Assembly: GCA_046757585.1 (NCBI GenBank)
Contig: JBHHYR010000010.1
Location: 1 to 41,421, forward strand
Reading direction: 5' to 3'
From: JBHHYR01 sp046757585
GTDB taxonomy: Bacteria; Desulfobacterota; Binatia; HRBIN30
DNA length: 41,421 nt
The notes beneath the pieces were generated by a model that saw only the letters and a program-made list of their open reading frames with translations, did not search any database and was not told where the DNA came from. A program made the translations under genes and the position numbers. Positions 16,700 through 25,377 of the stretch are shown piece by piece; within the stretch, counting starts at the first letter, position 1, and the number at the start of each line of letters is the position of its first letter.

Positions 16700-18148
16700 A
16701 TGGCAACAGCCGCAACGAAGATCGAGGAACTGGTCAATCGTGAGTACCAGCACGGGTTTTATACCGACGTCGAGGCCGATGTCGTTCCGCGTGGCCTGAA
16801 CGAGGAGGTCATCCGCCTCATCTCGGCGAAGAAGCACGAGCCTGAGTTCATGCTGGAATGGCGCCTGAAGGCGTACCGCCACTGGTGTACGATGAAGGAG
16901 CCCACCTGGCAGAATGTTCACTATCCGCCAATCCACTACCAGGACATCATTTACTACTCGGCGCCGACGGCGCGCGACGACGCGCCCAAGAGCCTCGACG
17001 AAGTCGATCCCAAGCTGCTCGCAACGTACGAGAAGCTCGGGATTCCGCTCCAGGAGCGGGAACGTCTGGCGGGTGTTGCCGTGGATGCGGTGTTCGACAG
17101 CGTATCCGTGGCAACCACATTCCAAGAGAAGCTGGGCGAGCTGGGTATCATCTTCTGCTCGTTCTCCGAGGCGGTGCAGCACCACGCCGATCTCGTCAGG
17201 CAATACCTGGGTTCGGTTGTTCCGTACACTGACAACTTCTTTGCAACGCTGAACTCCGCCGTCTTCAGCGATGGTTCGTTCTGCTACATCCCGAAGGGGG
17301 TGCGGTGCCCGATGGAGCTGTCGACGTACTTCCGGATCAATGCAGCGAACACTGGCCAGTTCGAGCGCACGCTGATCATCGCTGACGAGGGCAGCTACGT
17401 GAGCTACCTCGAAGGCTGTACCGCACCAATGCGGGATGAGCACCAGCTGCACGCGGCGGTGGTGGAGCTGGTGGCGCACGACCACGCCCACATCAAGTAC
17501 TCGACGGTCCAGAATTGGTACCCGGGCGACAAGGACGGGAAGGGCGGTATCTACAATTTTGTCACTAAGCGGGGCGCTGCCCTGGGGGCGAACTCCAAGA
17601 TTTCGTGGACCCAGGTTGAAACCGGTTCGGCCATCACCTGGAAGTATCCGGGAGTCATTCTGAAAGGTGAGAACTCGGTTGGCGAGTTTTATTCCGTTGC
17701 CCTGACCAACCACTATCAGCAAGCGGATACCGGTACCAAGATGATTCACCTCGGCAAGAACACCCGCAGCACGATCCTGTCGAAGGCTATTTCCGCGGGC
17801 CATGGGCAGAATAGTTACCGCGGGCTGGTGAAAGTCACGAGGGGTGCCACCGGCGCCCGCAACTACACCCAGTGCGACTCGTTGCTGATCGGCGACCGGT
17901 GCGGGGCGCACACCTTTCCGTACATGGAGGTGAAGAACAGCACCGCCCAGGTCGAGCACGAAGCCAGCACGTCGAAGATCAGCGATGATCAGCTGTTCTA
18001 TTGCATGCAACGTGGCATCGCGGCGGAGGATGCCGTCTCCATGATCGTCAGCGGCTTCTGCAAGGCGGTGTTCCGCGAGTTGCCGATGGAGTTCGCTGTC
18101 GAGGCGCAGAAGCTGTTGGGCGTGAGCCTCGAAGGCAGTGTGGGATAA
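16700..18148 (+). CDS. sufB: Fe-S cluster assembly scaffold SufB
   Basis: Predicted 482 aa, normal for the family, with a GGAG ribosome-binding site 9 nt after the regulator's stop. SufB builds Fe-S clusters in the SufBC2D complex, receiving sulfur from SufS/SufU and energy from SufC. Right-handed beta-helix core in the second half. Residues that match functional positions of E. coli SufB are present: C240 in E-G-C-T-A-P (E. coli C254), C392 in Q-C-D-S-L (C405) and H420-E421 in V-E-H-E-A-S (E434), all with the same offset of 13-14. The product is cytosolic. Second gene of a seven-gene suf operon. Confidence 0.97.
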   Translation: MATAATKIEELVNREYQHGFYTDVEADVVPRGLNEEVIRLISAKKHEPEFMLEWRLKAYRHWCTMKEPTWQNVHYPPIHYQDIIYYSAPTARDDAPKSLDEVDPKLLATYEKLGIPLQERERLAGVAVDAVFDSVSVATTFQEKLGELGIIFCSFSEAVQHHADLVRQYLGSVVPYTDNFFATLNSAVFSDGSFCYIPKGVRCPMELSTYFRINAANTGQFERTLIIADEGSYVSYLEGCTAPMRDEHQLHAAVVELVAHDHAHIKYSTVQNWYPGDKDGKGGIYNFVTKRGAALGANSKISWTQVETGSAITWKYPGVILKGENSVGEFYSVALTNHYQQADTGTKMIHLGKNTRSTILSKAISAGHGQNSYRGLVKVTRGATGARNYTQCDSLLIGDRCGAHTFPYMEVKNSTAQVEHEASTSKISDDQLFYCMQRGIAAEDAVSMIVSGFCKAVFRELPMEFAVEAQKLLGVSLEGSVG

Positions 18149-18172
18149 CCGGGGCGAGGACACGGGAAACCA

Positions 18173-18949
18173 ATGGCAGGGCAACCGATTCTGGAAGTGA
18201 AGAACCTGCATGTGAGGATCGCCGGCACCGAGATCCTCCGTGGCATCAACCTGGTGGTGCACCGCGGCGAGGTGCACGCCATCATGGGGCCGAACGGTTC
18301 GGGTAAGAGCACGTTGGCGCATGTCCTCGCCGGACGCGAGGGCTATGAGGTGACCGGTGGCGAGGTCCGGTACGCGGGCAAGGACCTGCTCGCTATGTCG
18401 CCGGAGGAGCGGGCGCGCGAGGGGCTCTTCCTCGCTTTCCAATATCCGGTCGAGATTCCCGGCGTGAGCAACACCTACTTTCTGCGCACCGCCCTCAACG
18501 CCGTGCGCAAACACCAGGGCCTGGAGCCGCTCGACGCGATGGATTTTCTGGCCATGCTCAAGGCGAAGATGAAATTCGTCGATATGGACCAGACGCTTAT
18601 GAGCCGATCTGTCAATGAGGGGTTCTCCGGCGGCGAAAAGAAACGGAACGAAGTCCTGCAGATGGCTGTGCTCGATCCGCAGCTTGCCGTGTTGGATGAA
18701 ACTGACTCCGGTCTGGATATCGATGCGCTCAAGATTGTGGCCGATGGGGTCAACGCCGCGCGTAGCGAGGAGCACGCCGTGATCATAGTGACGCATTACC
18801 AGCGGCTCCTGAACTACCTGGTCCCCGACATCGTGCACGTGCTGGTCGACGGACACATCGTGCGCTCCGGAGACCGCGGGCTGGCGATGCAGCTCGAAGC
18901 AGAGGGTTACGCCCAATTCGAGCAAGAGGCCGCCGCTGCTCCGGCCTGA
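18173..18949 (+). CDS. sufC: Fe-S assembly ATPase SufC
   Basis: Predicted 258 aa, start ATG 24 nt after sufB. A single ABC ATPase domain: Walker A G39-P-N-G-S-G-K45, signature S152-G-G-E-K-K-R, Walker B ending D175-E176 followed by T-D-S-G-L-D-I-D, the sequence characteristic of SufC rather than of transporter ATPases. SufC dimerises on SufB and SufD and uses ATP to open the scaffold for iron and sulfur entry. Length and motifs are complete, so the protein is expected to be functional. Confidence 0.97.
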   Translation: MAGQPILEVKNLHVRIAGTEILRGINLVVHRGEVHAIMGPNGSGKSTLAHVLAGREGYEVTGGEVRYAGKDLLAMSPEERAREGLFLAFQYPVEIPGVSNTYFLRTALNAVRKHQGLEPLDAMDFLAMLKAKMKFVDMDQTLMSRSVNEGFSGGEKKRNEVLQMAVLDPQLAVLDETDSGLDIDALKIVADGVNAARSEEHAVIIVTHYQRLLNYLVPDIVHVLVDGHIVRSGDRGLAMQLEAEGYAQFEQEAAAAPA

Positions 18950-18952
18950 GCA

Positions 18953-20278
18953 GTGGCGCGCGGTGCAATCGCCATGGGTGGAATCGAAACGTTTTCTGCG
19001 CACTTTCAGCGGGTCAGCCGAACGCTGCCGGCCGTAATCCGTCGCACTCGAGAAGCCGCCTTTGCTCGCTTCACCGATCTCGGATTCCCGACGACACGGA
19101 TGGAGGACTGGAAATATACCAACGTCGCACCGATCACCAAGATTCCCTTCCAGCTCCCGAATGGATCGCCACACGTGAGCCGTACGGACGTGGCTGGCGC
19201 CAGCTTCCCCGCAGAGTGCCAGCTCGTCTTCGTCAACGGCCGTTACTCGCCCTCCCTATCCGCGCCGGGATCGCTGCCGCCGGGCGTACGGGTGGAGAGC
19301 CTGGCGGCGGTCTTGGAACGCCAGCCGGCTCTGCTGGAGCCACACCTAGCCCGCTATGCGGACTACGCGAGCCAGAGTTTTACGGCTCTGAACACCGCCT
19401 TCATCGCAGATGGCGCCTTCGTATCCCTCGCGAAGGGGACGACCGCCCCCGCCCCGATCCACCTGCTCTTCCTTGCCACCGCACCGGGCGCTGCCACGGT
19501 GGCACAGCCTCGGAATCTCATCCTTGCCGAGGAAGGCAGTACGGCCACGGTGGTCGAAAGTTACGTCGGGCTGGGACCCGACACGTACTTCACGAACAGT
19601 GTTACGGAGATCCCTATCGGGCCACGCGCGCGTATCACGCACTACAAGGTACAACGGGAGAGCGCCGCCGCGTTCCATGTCGCCTCGGTTGTCGCGCACC
19701 AGGAGGCTGCCAGTCATTTCGTCTCGCATTCCGTCTCACTCGGCGGTGCACTGGTGCGGAGTGATACCGGTACGGTCCTTGATGCCGAAGGGAGCGACTG
19801 CACTCTGGAGGGACTGTACATGGTTACCGGGACGCAGCACGTGGACCACCACACGGCGATCGATCACCGCCAACCGCGCTGCCGCAGCCGCGAGCTGTAC
19901 AAGGGGGTGCTCGATGGCCGCTCCAGTGGTGTGTTCAATGGTAAGGTCGTTGTGCGACCCGACGCGCAGAAGAGCGACGCAGCGCAGGTGAACAGGAACC
20001 TGCTGCTGGCCGACGCGGCCGCGATCGACACCAAGCCGCAACTGGAGATTTTTGCCGACGACGTGCAGTGTCGCCACGGGGCGACGATCGGGCGGCTCGA
20101 CGCGGCGGCGATCTTCTACTTGCGTTCCCGTGGCATCGGCCAGGCGAACGCCCGCGCGCTCCTGATCTACGCGTTTGCCAATGAACTGCTCAGCCGCATG
20201 CAGGTGGCACCAGTCCGCAAGCAACTCGAAGGCGTCCTGTCTGGCCGGTTTCACCGCCACTTGGAGGTTGAGACCTGA
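18953..20278 (+). CDS. sufD: Fe-S cluster assembly protein SufD
   Basis: Predicted 441 aa from GTG 18953, 3 nt after sufC; the ATG at 18974 (434 aa) is an equally possible start and neither has a strong ribosome-binding site. Near the N-terminus M-E-D-W-K-Y-T-N is the typical SufD start region. The C-terminal beta-helix contains D-D-V-Q-C-R-H375-G-A-T-I-G, where the His corresponds by position to H360 of E. coli SufD, which pairs with SufB Cys405 at the cluster site. SufD forms the heterodimer with SufB. The gene order B-C-D matches the common suf operon. Confidence 0.95.
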   Translation: MARGAIAMGGIETFSAHFQRVSRTLPAVIRRTREAAFARFTDLGFPTTRMEDWKYTNVAPITKIPFQLPNGSPHVSRTDVAGASFPAECQLVFVNGRYSPSLSAPGSLPPGVRVESLAAVLERQPALLEPHLARYADYASQSFTALNTAFIADGAFVSLAKGTTAPAPIHLLFLATAPGAATVAQPRNLILAEEGSTATVVESYVGLGPDTYFTNSVTEIPIGPRARITHYKVQRESAAAFHVASVVAHQEAASHFVSHSVSLGGALVRSDTGTVLDAEGSDCTLEGLYMVTGTQHVDHHTAIDHRQPRCRSRELYKGVLDGRSSGVFNGKVVVRPDAQKSDAAQVNRNLLLADAAAIDTKPQLEIFADDVQCRHGATIGRLDAAAIFYLRSRGIGQANARALLIYAFANELLSRMQVAPVRKQLEGVLSGRFHRHLEVET

Positions 20279-20280
20279 CG

Positions 20281-21552
20281 ATGAACCGTACGCAGTCCGC
20301 TCTCTCCTTGCCGGCCCGGGCGGCACCACCCGGGCCGTTCGACGTACAGCGCGTGCGGCAGGACTTTCCGATCCTGGGCCAGCAGGTGCACGGCAAACCG
20401 CTCGTCTATCTCGACAACGCCGCCTCGGCCCAGAAACCCCGAGCGGTGATTGACACGGTCGCTCGCTTCGACCGCGAGGATTATGCCAACATCCACCGGG
20501 GTGTGCATGCCCTCAGTCAGCGCGCGACAGCCGCTTTCGAGGCGGCTCGCGGCAAGGTGCAGCGCTTCCTCAACGCCGCCACCCCGCGCGAAATCATCTT
20601 CGTGCGGGGAACGACGGAGGCGATTAATCTGGTGGCGCACAGTTACGCCAGACCCCACCTCAGCCGAGGCGACGAGGTGGTCGTTTCGGCCATGGAACAC
20701 CATTCCAACATCGTGCCGTGGCAGCTCGTGTGCCGTGAGCGTGGCGCGACGCTGCGGGTGGTACCGATGAACGATGCTGGCGAGCTGCTCCTCGACGAAT
20801 ACGAGAAACTGTTGGGGCCACGCACGAAGCTCGTCGCCGTGGCCCATGTGTCCAACGCGCTGGGAACCATTAACCCGGTTCAGCAGATGATTGCCTTGGC
20901 GCACCGCTGCAACGTACCCGTCTTGATTGACGGGGCCCAGGCTGTGCCCCACCTGCCCGTCGACATGCAGGCGCTCGATTGCGACTTCTACGCTTTCTCC
21001 GGCCACAAGCTGTATGGACCCAGCGGCGTCGGCGTCTTGTACGGCAAGGCCACGCTGCTGGAACAGATGCCGCCATATCAGGGGGGCGGCGAAATGATCA
21101 GTGCGGTGACGTTTGAGAAGACTTTCTATAAGGAGATTCCCCACAAGTTCGAAGCCGGGACGCCGAACATCACCGGCGTGGTCGGTCTCGGCGCGGCGAC
21201 TGACTATGTGAGCGCGATCGGCGTCGAAACAGCCGCCGCCTACGAGGCCGACCTGCTCGCGTACGCGACGCAGCAAGTCACCGAGATCCCCCAGGTGCGG
21301 ATCCTTGGCACCGCGAAGGAGAAGGCCAGCGTGCTTTCCCTGGTCATCGAGGGTATCCACCCGCACGACGTTGGCACGATCCTGGACCGCGAAGGCATCG
21401 CCGTGCGGGCAGGGCACCACTGCGCCCAGCCAGTGATGCAGCGATTCCGTGTACCAGCCACGACCCGCGCGTCGCTGGCTTTCTACAACACCCGCGACGA
21501 GATCGATTCCCTGGTCGCGGGGATCCGCAAGGCGGTGGAGCTGTTTGCATGA
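20281..21552 (+). CDS. sufS: Cysteine desulfurase SufS
   Basis: Predicted 423 aa; ATG 2 nt after the sufD stop. Class V aminotransferase fold that removes sulfur from L-cysteine using PLP. The PLP lysine is K243 in S-G-H-K-L-Y-G-P, and the persulfide-carrying cysteine is C381 in G-H-H-C-A-Q-P on the short, ordered loop of type II desulfurases (SufS), not the long IscS-type loop. The N-terminal L-D-N-A-A-S-A-Q-K-P segment is typical. Co-encoded with SufU, its usual sulfur acceptor, through a 4-nt overlap. Confidence 0.97.
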   Translation: MNRTQSALSLPARAAPPGPFDVQRVRQDFPILGQQVHGKPLVYLDNAASAQKPRAVIDTVARFDREDYANIHRGVHALSQRATAAFEAARGKVQRFLNAATPREIIFVRGTTEAINLVAHSYARPHLSRGDEVVVSAMEHHSNIVPWQLVCRERGATLRVVPMNDAGELLLDEYEKLLGPRTKLVAVAHVSNALGTINPVQQMIALAHRCNVPVLIDGAQAVPHLPVDMQALDCDFYAFSGHKLYGPSGVGVLYGKATLLEQMPPYQGGGEMISAVTFEKTFYKEIPHKFEAGTPNITGVVGLGAATDYVSAIGVETAAAYEADLLAYATQQVTEIPQVRILGTAKEKASVLSLVIEGIHPHDVGTILDREGIAVRAGHHCAQPVMQRFRVPATTRASLAFYNTRDEIDSLVAGIRKAVELFA

Positions 21553-22019
21553 GCGACGAGCTGCGCGATTTGTACCAGGACGTCATCCTCGACCATAGTA
21601 AACGGCCACGCAACTTCCGGAAGCTCGACGGCACAGCGCGCAAGGCTGAAGGATACAACCCGCTGTGCGGGGATGCCGTGACAGTGTATGTCGAGGTGGA
21701 GGGTGATGTGGTCAAGGAAGTTGCCTTCCAAGGACACGGCTGCGCCATCTCCACGGCCTCGGCCTCAGTCATGACGGAAACGCTGAAGGGGAAACCACGC
21801 GCGCAAGCAGAGCGGCTGTTTCGTACCTTCCACGCCCTCGTGACCGGCGATACCAAGACGCTGGCCGCCGGTGAGGATCTCGGCAAGCTCGCGGTCTTTG
21901 CCGGCGTGAGCGAGTTCCCCACACGCGTCAAGTGCGCAACGCTGGCGTGGCATACGTTGCGTGCCGCTTTGGCAGGTGAGGACGCGCTCGTATCCACGGA
22001 GCAGGAGGACCACGCATGA
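21549..22019 (+). CDS. sufU: SufU, sulfur acceptor for SufS
   Basis: Predicted 156 aa, ATGA overlap with sufS. IscU-like fold with the zinc/sulfur-handling ligands of SufU: C40-G-D, C65 and C129, close to C41/C66/C128 of Bacillus subtilis SufU. The segment of about 20 residues between the second and third Cys that is present in SufU and absent in IscU is present here. SufU takes sulfur from SufS and passes it to SufBCD. Linked to sufT by another ATGA overlap. Confidence 0.93.
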   Translation: MSDELRDLYQDVILDHSKRPRNFRKLDGTARKAEGYNPLCGDAVTVYVEVEGDVVKEVAFQGHGCAISTASASVMTETLKGKPRAQAERLFRTFHALVTGDTKTLAAGEDLGKLAVFAGVSEFPTRVKCATLAWHTLRAALAGEDALVSTEQEDHA

Positions 22020-22576
22020 GGTATGAAGAGGTTACGATCACACGTGACTGTGCCGTGATCCAGATTCCACAGGGACACACCGTGATGCTTGCGGCTGGCA
22101 CGCCGGCAGTCATTACGCAGGCGCTGGGAGACACGTATACGATCGAGGTTCCGACGCGCGGCGGGCTGTATCGGATCGACGGAAAGGACGCGGATGCGAT
22201 CGGGAAGGCACCCCTGACGCCGCGCGCAGAAGCTGCAACGGCATCGCCGGGTGACGAAAGGCCGGTCGATGAACAGCTGATCTGGAATCAGCTCAGGAAC
22301 GTTTACGATCCGGAGATTCCCGTGAACATCGTCGAGCTGGGTCTCGTCTACGACCTGCGCATCGAGCGGCTCGAGAGCGGCGGTAGCCGGGTGGTGGTGA
22401 AAATGACGTTGACCGCGCCCGGGTGCGGGATGGGCGAGGTGATCGCGCTGGATGCGAAGAGTCGGATCGAAAGCCTGCCTGGCGTGGAGGAGGCCGACGT
22501 CGATGTGGTCTTCGATCCGCCCTGGAATCAACAGATGATGTCTGAGGCCGCTAAACTCCAGCTCGGGATGCTGTGA
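22016..22576 (+). CDS. sufT: SufT, Fe-S maturation protein with MIP18/DUF59 domain
   Basis: Predicted 186 aa, overlapping sufU by 4 nt. Residues 1-70 are the small N-terminal beta-domain found in SufT, which includes the I-P-x-G segment; residues about 80-186 are the MIP18 (DUF59) domain with D-P-E-I-P-V-N-I-V-E-L-G and L-T-A-P-G-C137-G-M-G. SufT is an accessory factor that helps deliver or mature Fe-S clusters under high demand in Gram-positive bacteria and others. Last gene of the suf operon; no clear intrinsic terminator follows in the 286-nt gap. Confidence 0.93.
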   Translation: MRYEEVTITRDCAVIQIPQGHTVMLAAGTPAVITQALGDTYTIEVPTRGGLYRIDGKDADAIGKAPLTPRAEAATASPGDERPVDEQLIWNQLRNVYDPEIPVNIVELGLVYDLRIERLESGGSRVVVKMTLTAPGCGMGEVIALDAKSRIESLPGVEEADVDVVFDPPWNQQMMSEAAKLQLGML

Positions 22577-22862
22577 GCGCCCGCTGTGGCGACGACACGA
22601 CGCCCTCGCTGGCCCGGTCCCAACAGCCGATCGTTGTGAGATGGAACCAGCAGCGGCCGGCCTAGCCTCGCCGCCGCGCGGGGAAAGCCACCCCCGTCCA
22701 GCGGGCTGACGCTTGCCGCCCGTTTCCCATCTCTCGTATTCGGCTTCTCATTTCTGAGGAGGGGGAGGGAATCCGGCCCAAAGTGGGCGGTTTCTTGGTA
22801 TGCCGTGCCGCGGGAACGTCACGTGCATTCATGCAACCCGGGCCAGTACGGGGGACTGCGTT

Positions 22863-23582
22863 GTGAGAAAGATCCGCTGTGAGACGTGTACCCTGCGGAG
22901 CCAGGCGGGGCTCTGCAATATGCCACCGGACGCATTCGATGCCTTCCGTGCCGCAAGTGCCACAGCCCTGTATCGACCACGCCAAGTTGCTTTCAGTGAA
23001 GGAAATCCCGCTGCCGGCCTGTACCTTCTCTGCTCCGGGCTGGTGAAGCTGTACCATTCCGACCGCTTCGGTCGCGATAACATCCTGGAGATCGCAGGAC
23101 CTGGCGCCGTGCTGGGCGAAATACCCGTCAACACTCATCGTGCGCTGTCCGTGTCTGCGGAAGCCATCACGGAGTGTCAGCTGTGCCTCCTACCCCGGGA
23201 ACGCCTCGTGCCGTTCCTGCGCAGCTATCCGCTGGTTGCCGTGCGCCTCGTTTCAGCGCTGAGTCGCGAGCTGGGCGCGGCACGCCGCAAGGTTCGCGAC
23301 CTCGCACTGAAAGGAGCCGAAAGCCGCTTGGCGGGCCTGCTGGTAGACCTGGCACGTGGCAGCGGTGGCTTGTCGACTGGCAGGTGCCTACCCATGCGGT
23401 ACACGCGCCGCGAGCTGGGCGAGATGATCGGCGTGTCGACGGAAACAGCGATCCGACTGCTGGCTAAGCTCAAGGAAAAACGAGCCATTCGCATTGAGCG
23501 GCGCGCCGTGGTGATCTGCGACGTGGAGAAACTCACACAGGTTGCCAATTACGACGATGCCGACCCAACGGCCGGAGCTTGA
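22863..23582 (+). CDS. FNR-like Crp/Fnr transcription regulator with four-Cys candidate cluster site
   Basis: Predicted 239 aa from GTG 22863, which has a GGGGGA ribosome-binding site 7 nt upstream; an in-frame ATG at 22800 lacks one and would add an unconserved Cys-bearing leader. The N-terminus carries C6-x2-C9-x8-C18, and a further pair C105/C108 lies in the effector domain; C108 aligns with C122 of E. coli FNR (C-x-x-P-x-E-x-L). The cAMP-binding-type barrel covers residues 20-140, and the winged helix is at about 190-225 with T-R-R-E-L-G-E-M-I-G and recognition helix S-T-E-T-A-I-R. Together this supports a [4Fe-4S] oxygen or NO sensor. The gap C9-C18 is three residues longer than in FNR, so this remains a prediction. 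Placed directly after the suf operon and before a porin. Confidence 0.85.
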   Translation: MRKIRCETCTLRSQAGLCNMPPDAFDAFRAASATALYRPRQVAFSEGNPAAGLYLLCSGLVKLYHSDRFGRDNILEIAGPGAVLGEIPVNTHRALSVSAEAITECQLCLLPRERLVPFLRSYPLVAVRLVSALSRELGAARRKVRDLALKGAESRLAGLLVDLARGSGGLSTGRCLPMRYTRRELGEMIGVSTETAIRLLAKLKEKRAIRIERRAVVICDVEKLTQVANYDDADPTAGA

Positions 23583-23617
23583 ACCGCTGCCGCGCAGCGA
23601 CGAAGAGGGAGGTTTGC

Positions 23618-25117
23618 ATGACGCGCTGGGTTGCCGCCTGCGCTGCCACGTACACGGTTGCAATAAGCCTGGTCACTGCATGCCGCGTCCTGGCTGCCGA
23701 GGGAGATCGCGCGGAGTCAGTGCGATGGGAGGACCATATCACCCTGCTGCTCAGTGAGCGGATTCGGGGTGAGTTTGTCGACTGGTTTCGGCCTCCGGAC
23801 GGCAAGGCGCCCGCCGGCGCACAACGCTACAACTTCCTCGGCAGCCGCCTGCGGGTGGGTGCCAGGTTCACCGTGCCGCACGTTCGGCTGACCCTCGAAA
23901 TGCAAGACACACGGCTCGTCGATCTGCCGGACGACGCCAGCCCTCCAGCCTCCAAGGCTGGCAACCTCGGCCCCGGTGCCTTGTACTTCTTCCAGACACG
24001 CGATCGCAACCAAGGTGAGCCGTTCCTGAAACTCGGGAATCTGGTCCTGTCCGACATTCCCCGGGCCCTCGGCATGACCGCGACCTTGGGCCGGTTTGAG
24101 TACAAAGACGGGCTGGAGACGATTCCGAAGGATCCCACGCTCGCCTGGCTCAAGCGCGCCCGCATCGGGCAGCGGTTGGTGGGTCCGTTCGGCTATACGC
24201 ACGTGAGCCGCAGCTTCGATGGCGGGCAGTTGGCTTATGACAACGCGGATCTGAACGTGACTGCGTGGGGCAGTCGGCCGACACAAGGGGGCTTTGAGGT
24301 CAGCGCGAATCCGGAGCTTGATGTGTGGCTGGCTGGCCTGGCGGTTACGCTGAAACGGTTAGCCCACCTTCCCCCTTTGGACGCCCGCGTCTTCTACCTC
24401 TATTACGAGGACGATCGAGACGCCGCGGTGAAAGCCGACAACCGCCCGCTCGACGTCCGCAAGGCGGACCGGAAGGACGTTGCCATTCATACGTGGGGCG
24501 CTCACGCGCTGAGCACGATCGATGTTGGGCCGGGCAGACTCGACGGCTTGCTGTGGGGCGTGGTGCAGACCGGCGATTGGGGGCGGCTGGATCATGAAGC
24601 GTGGGCCTACGCGGTCGAGGCGGGTTATCAACTGCCCAATGTACCCGGCGCGCCCTGGCTGCGCACAGGCTTCGACCGCTCCTCGGGCGATAGCAACCCT
24701 CGCGACGGGACGCACGAGACGTTTTTCCAGATTATTCCGACCGCGCGGGTCTATGCCCGGCTGCCCTTTTTCAATTTGATGAACAACGAGGATTTGTTCG
24801 CTCAGCTGATCCTGAAGCCACACCCGCACGTTACCGTGCGCGGCGATTATCACTACCTGCGGCTGACGGAATCTGCGGATCTGTGGTACGCAGGCGGCGG
24901 TGCGACGAGCGACCGGGTGTTCGGCTTCGCCGGTTTGCCAGCTGGCGGCCACCGTGCGCTGGCCCACCTCGTCGATGTGAGCATTGCCGTCTCGTTGCTC
25001 AAGCACCTGAAGGCGTACGCCTACTTCGGCAGAGCTTTCGGCCAATCCGTAGTGCGGAGCACGTTTGCGGGTGACACGGCAAACTACGGCTATCTGGAAC
25101 TGACATACCAGTACTGA
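23618..25117 (+). CDS. Alginate-export-type outer-membrane beta-barrel protein
   Basis: Predicted 499 aa from ATG 23618 with GAGGGAGG just upstream; the frame extends to 23579 inside the regulator gene, but only this start gives a signal peptide. Residues 1-27 form that signal (positive start, hydrophobic core, A-x-A before E). The rest is a chain of amphipathic strands with Y/W girdles, ending in L-E-L-T-Y-Q-Y, an aromatic C-terminal residue as needed for BAM-dependent insertion. The segment F-F-Q-I-I-P-T-A-R-V-Y-A and N-N-E-D-L-F-A-Q, then Y-H-Y-L-R-L, match the alginate-export (AlgE-like) domain family, which is widespread in bacteria that make no alginate. A substrate-specific porin is likely; the ligand is not known. 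Follows the FNR-like gene by 35 nt and may be its cotranscribed target. Confidence 0.8.
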   Translation: MTRWVAACAATYTVAISLVTACRVLAAEGDRAESVRWEDHITLLLSERIRGEFVDWFRPPDGKAPAGAQRYNFLGSRLRVGARFTVPHVRLTLEMQDTRLVDLPDDASPPASKAGNLGPGALYFFQTRDRNQGEPFLKLGNLVLSDIPRALGMTATLGRFEYKDGLETIPKDPTLAWLKRARIGQRLVGPFGYTHVSRSFDGGQLAYDNADLNVTAWGSRPTQGGFEVSANPELDVWLAGLAVTLKRLAHLPPLDARVFYLYYEDDRDAAVKADNRPLDVRKADRKDVAIHTWGAHALSTIDVGPGRLDGLLWGVVQTGDWGRLDHEAWAYAVEAGYQLPNVPGAPWLRTGFDRSSGDSNPRDGTHETFFQIIPTARVYARLPFFNLMNNEDLFAQLILKPHPHVTVRGDYHYLRLTESADLWYAGGGATSDRVFGFAGLPAGGHRALAHLVDVSIAVSLLKHLKAYAYFGRAFGQSVVRSTFAGDTANYGYLELTYQY

Positions 25118-25267
25118 TCCCCCATCGAGCGTGCGACATCGGCGCCGGTGGGCCGGGGCGTCACTCCTGGTCGATCCTGCTGTCAGGGCCCGGCTGTGGG
25201 CGGGGGAGCAGCACCGAGGGCGTGCCGCGGCGAGCGATGCGCCGGGTGGCGATTCGACATCATTTTT

Positions 25268-25309
25268 TATGACATAGGTCATAGTGCGGTGTGCTGCGTG
25301 GGCTATCAT
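25268..25309 (+). promoter_or_regulatory. Crp/Fnr-type palindrome with -10 element (promoter of the E1/E2-like operon)
   Basis: A perfect inverted repeat TATGACATAGGTCATA (25268-25283) is followed 20 nt later by TATCAT (25304-25309), a 5-of-6 match to the -10 consensus. With a start at about 25317 the palindrome centre lies at -41.5, the class II activator position of FNR/CRP promoters, and no -35 box is needed. The gene starts at 25378. Two further promoters in the window have the same arrangement. Palindrome and -10 are seen; the activator identity is inferred. Confidence 0.65.
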
Positions 25310-25377
25310 CGCGCCCGTCCCCTACCGAGCGGTCGGTTGAAAATCGGGTCTCAGGGGAAGGGAAGGTTGTGTGATGC

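Noticed and set aside
16493..19174. Very long open frame on the - strand opposite the suf genes (about 890 codons)
   Set aside because: It lies antisense to sufB, sufC and the Rrf2 gene, whose motifs are complete. The frame stays open because of the GC-rich third positions of the real genes; the product has no recognisable domain.
20251..22531. Long - strand open frames (20251-21420 and 21344-22531) opposite sufS, sufU and sufT
   Set aside because: Mirror frames of strongly conserved genes; no ribosome-binding site and no family resemblance.
22800..22862. Longer start for the FNR-like regulator adding 21 residues with three cysteines
   Set aside because: No ribosome-binding site before ATG 22800, whereas GTG 22863 has one at 7 nt; the cysteines of the longer form would not align with FNR.
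24359..25309. - strand open frame of 316 codons opposite the porin
   Set aside because: The + strand frame has a signal peptide, a ribosome-binding site and an outer-membrane C-terminus; the antisense frame has none of these.
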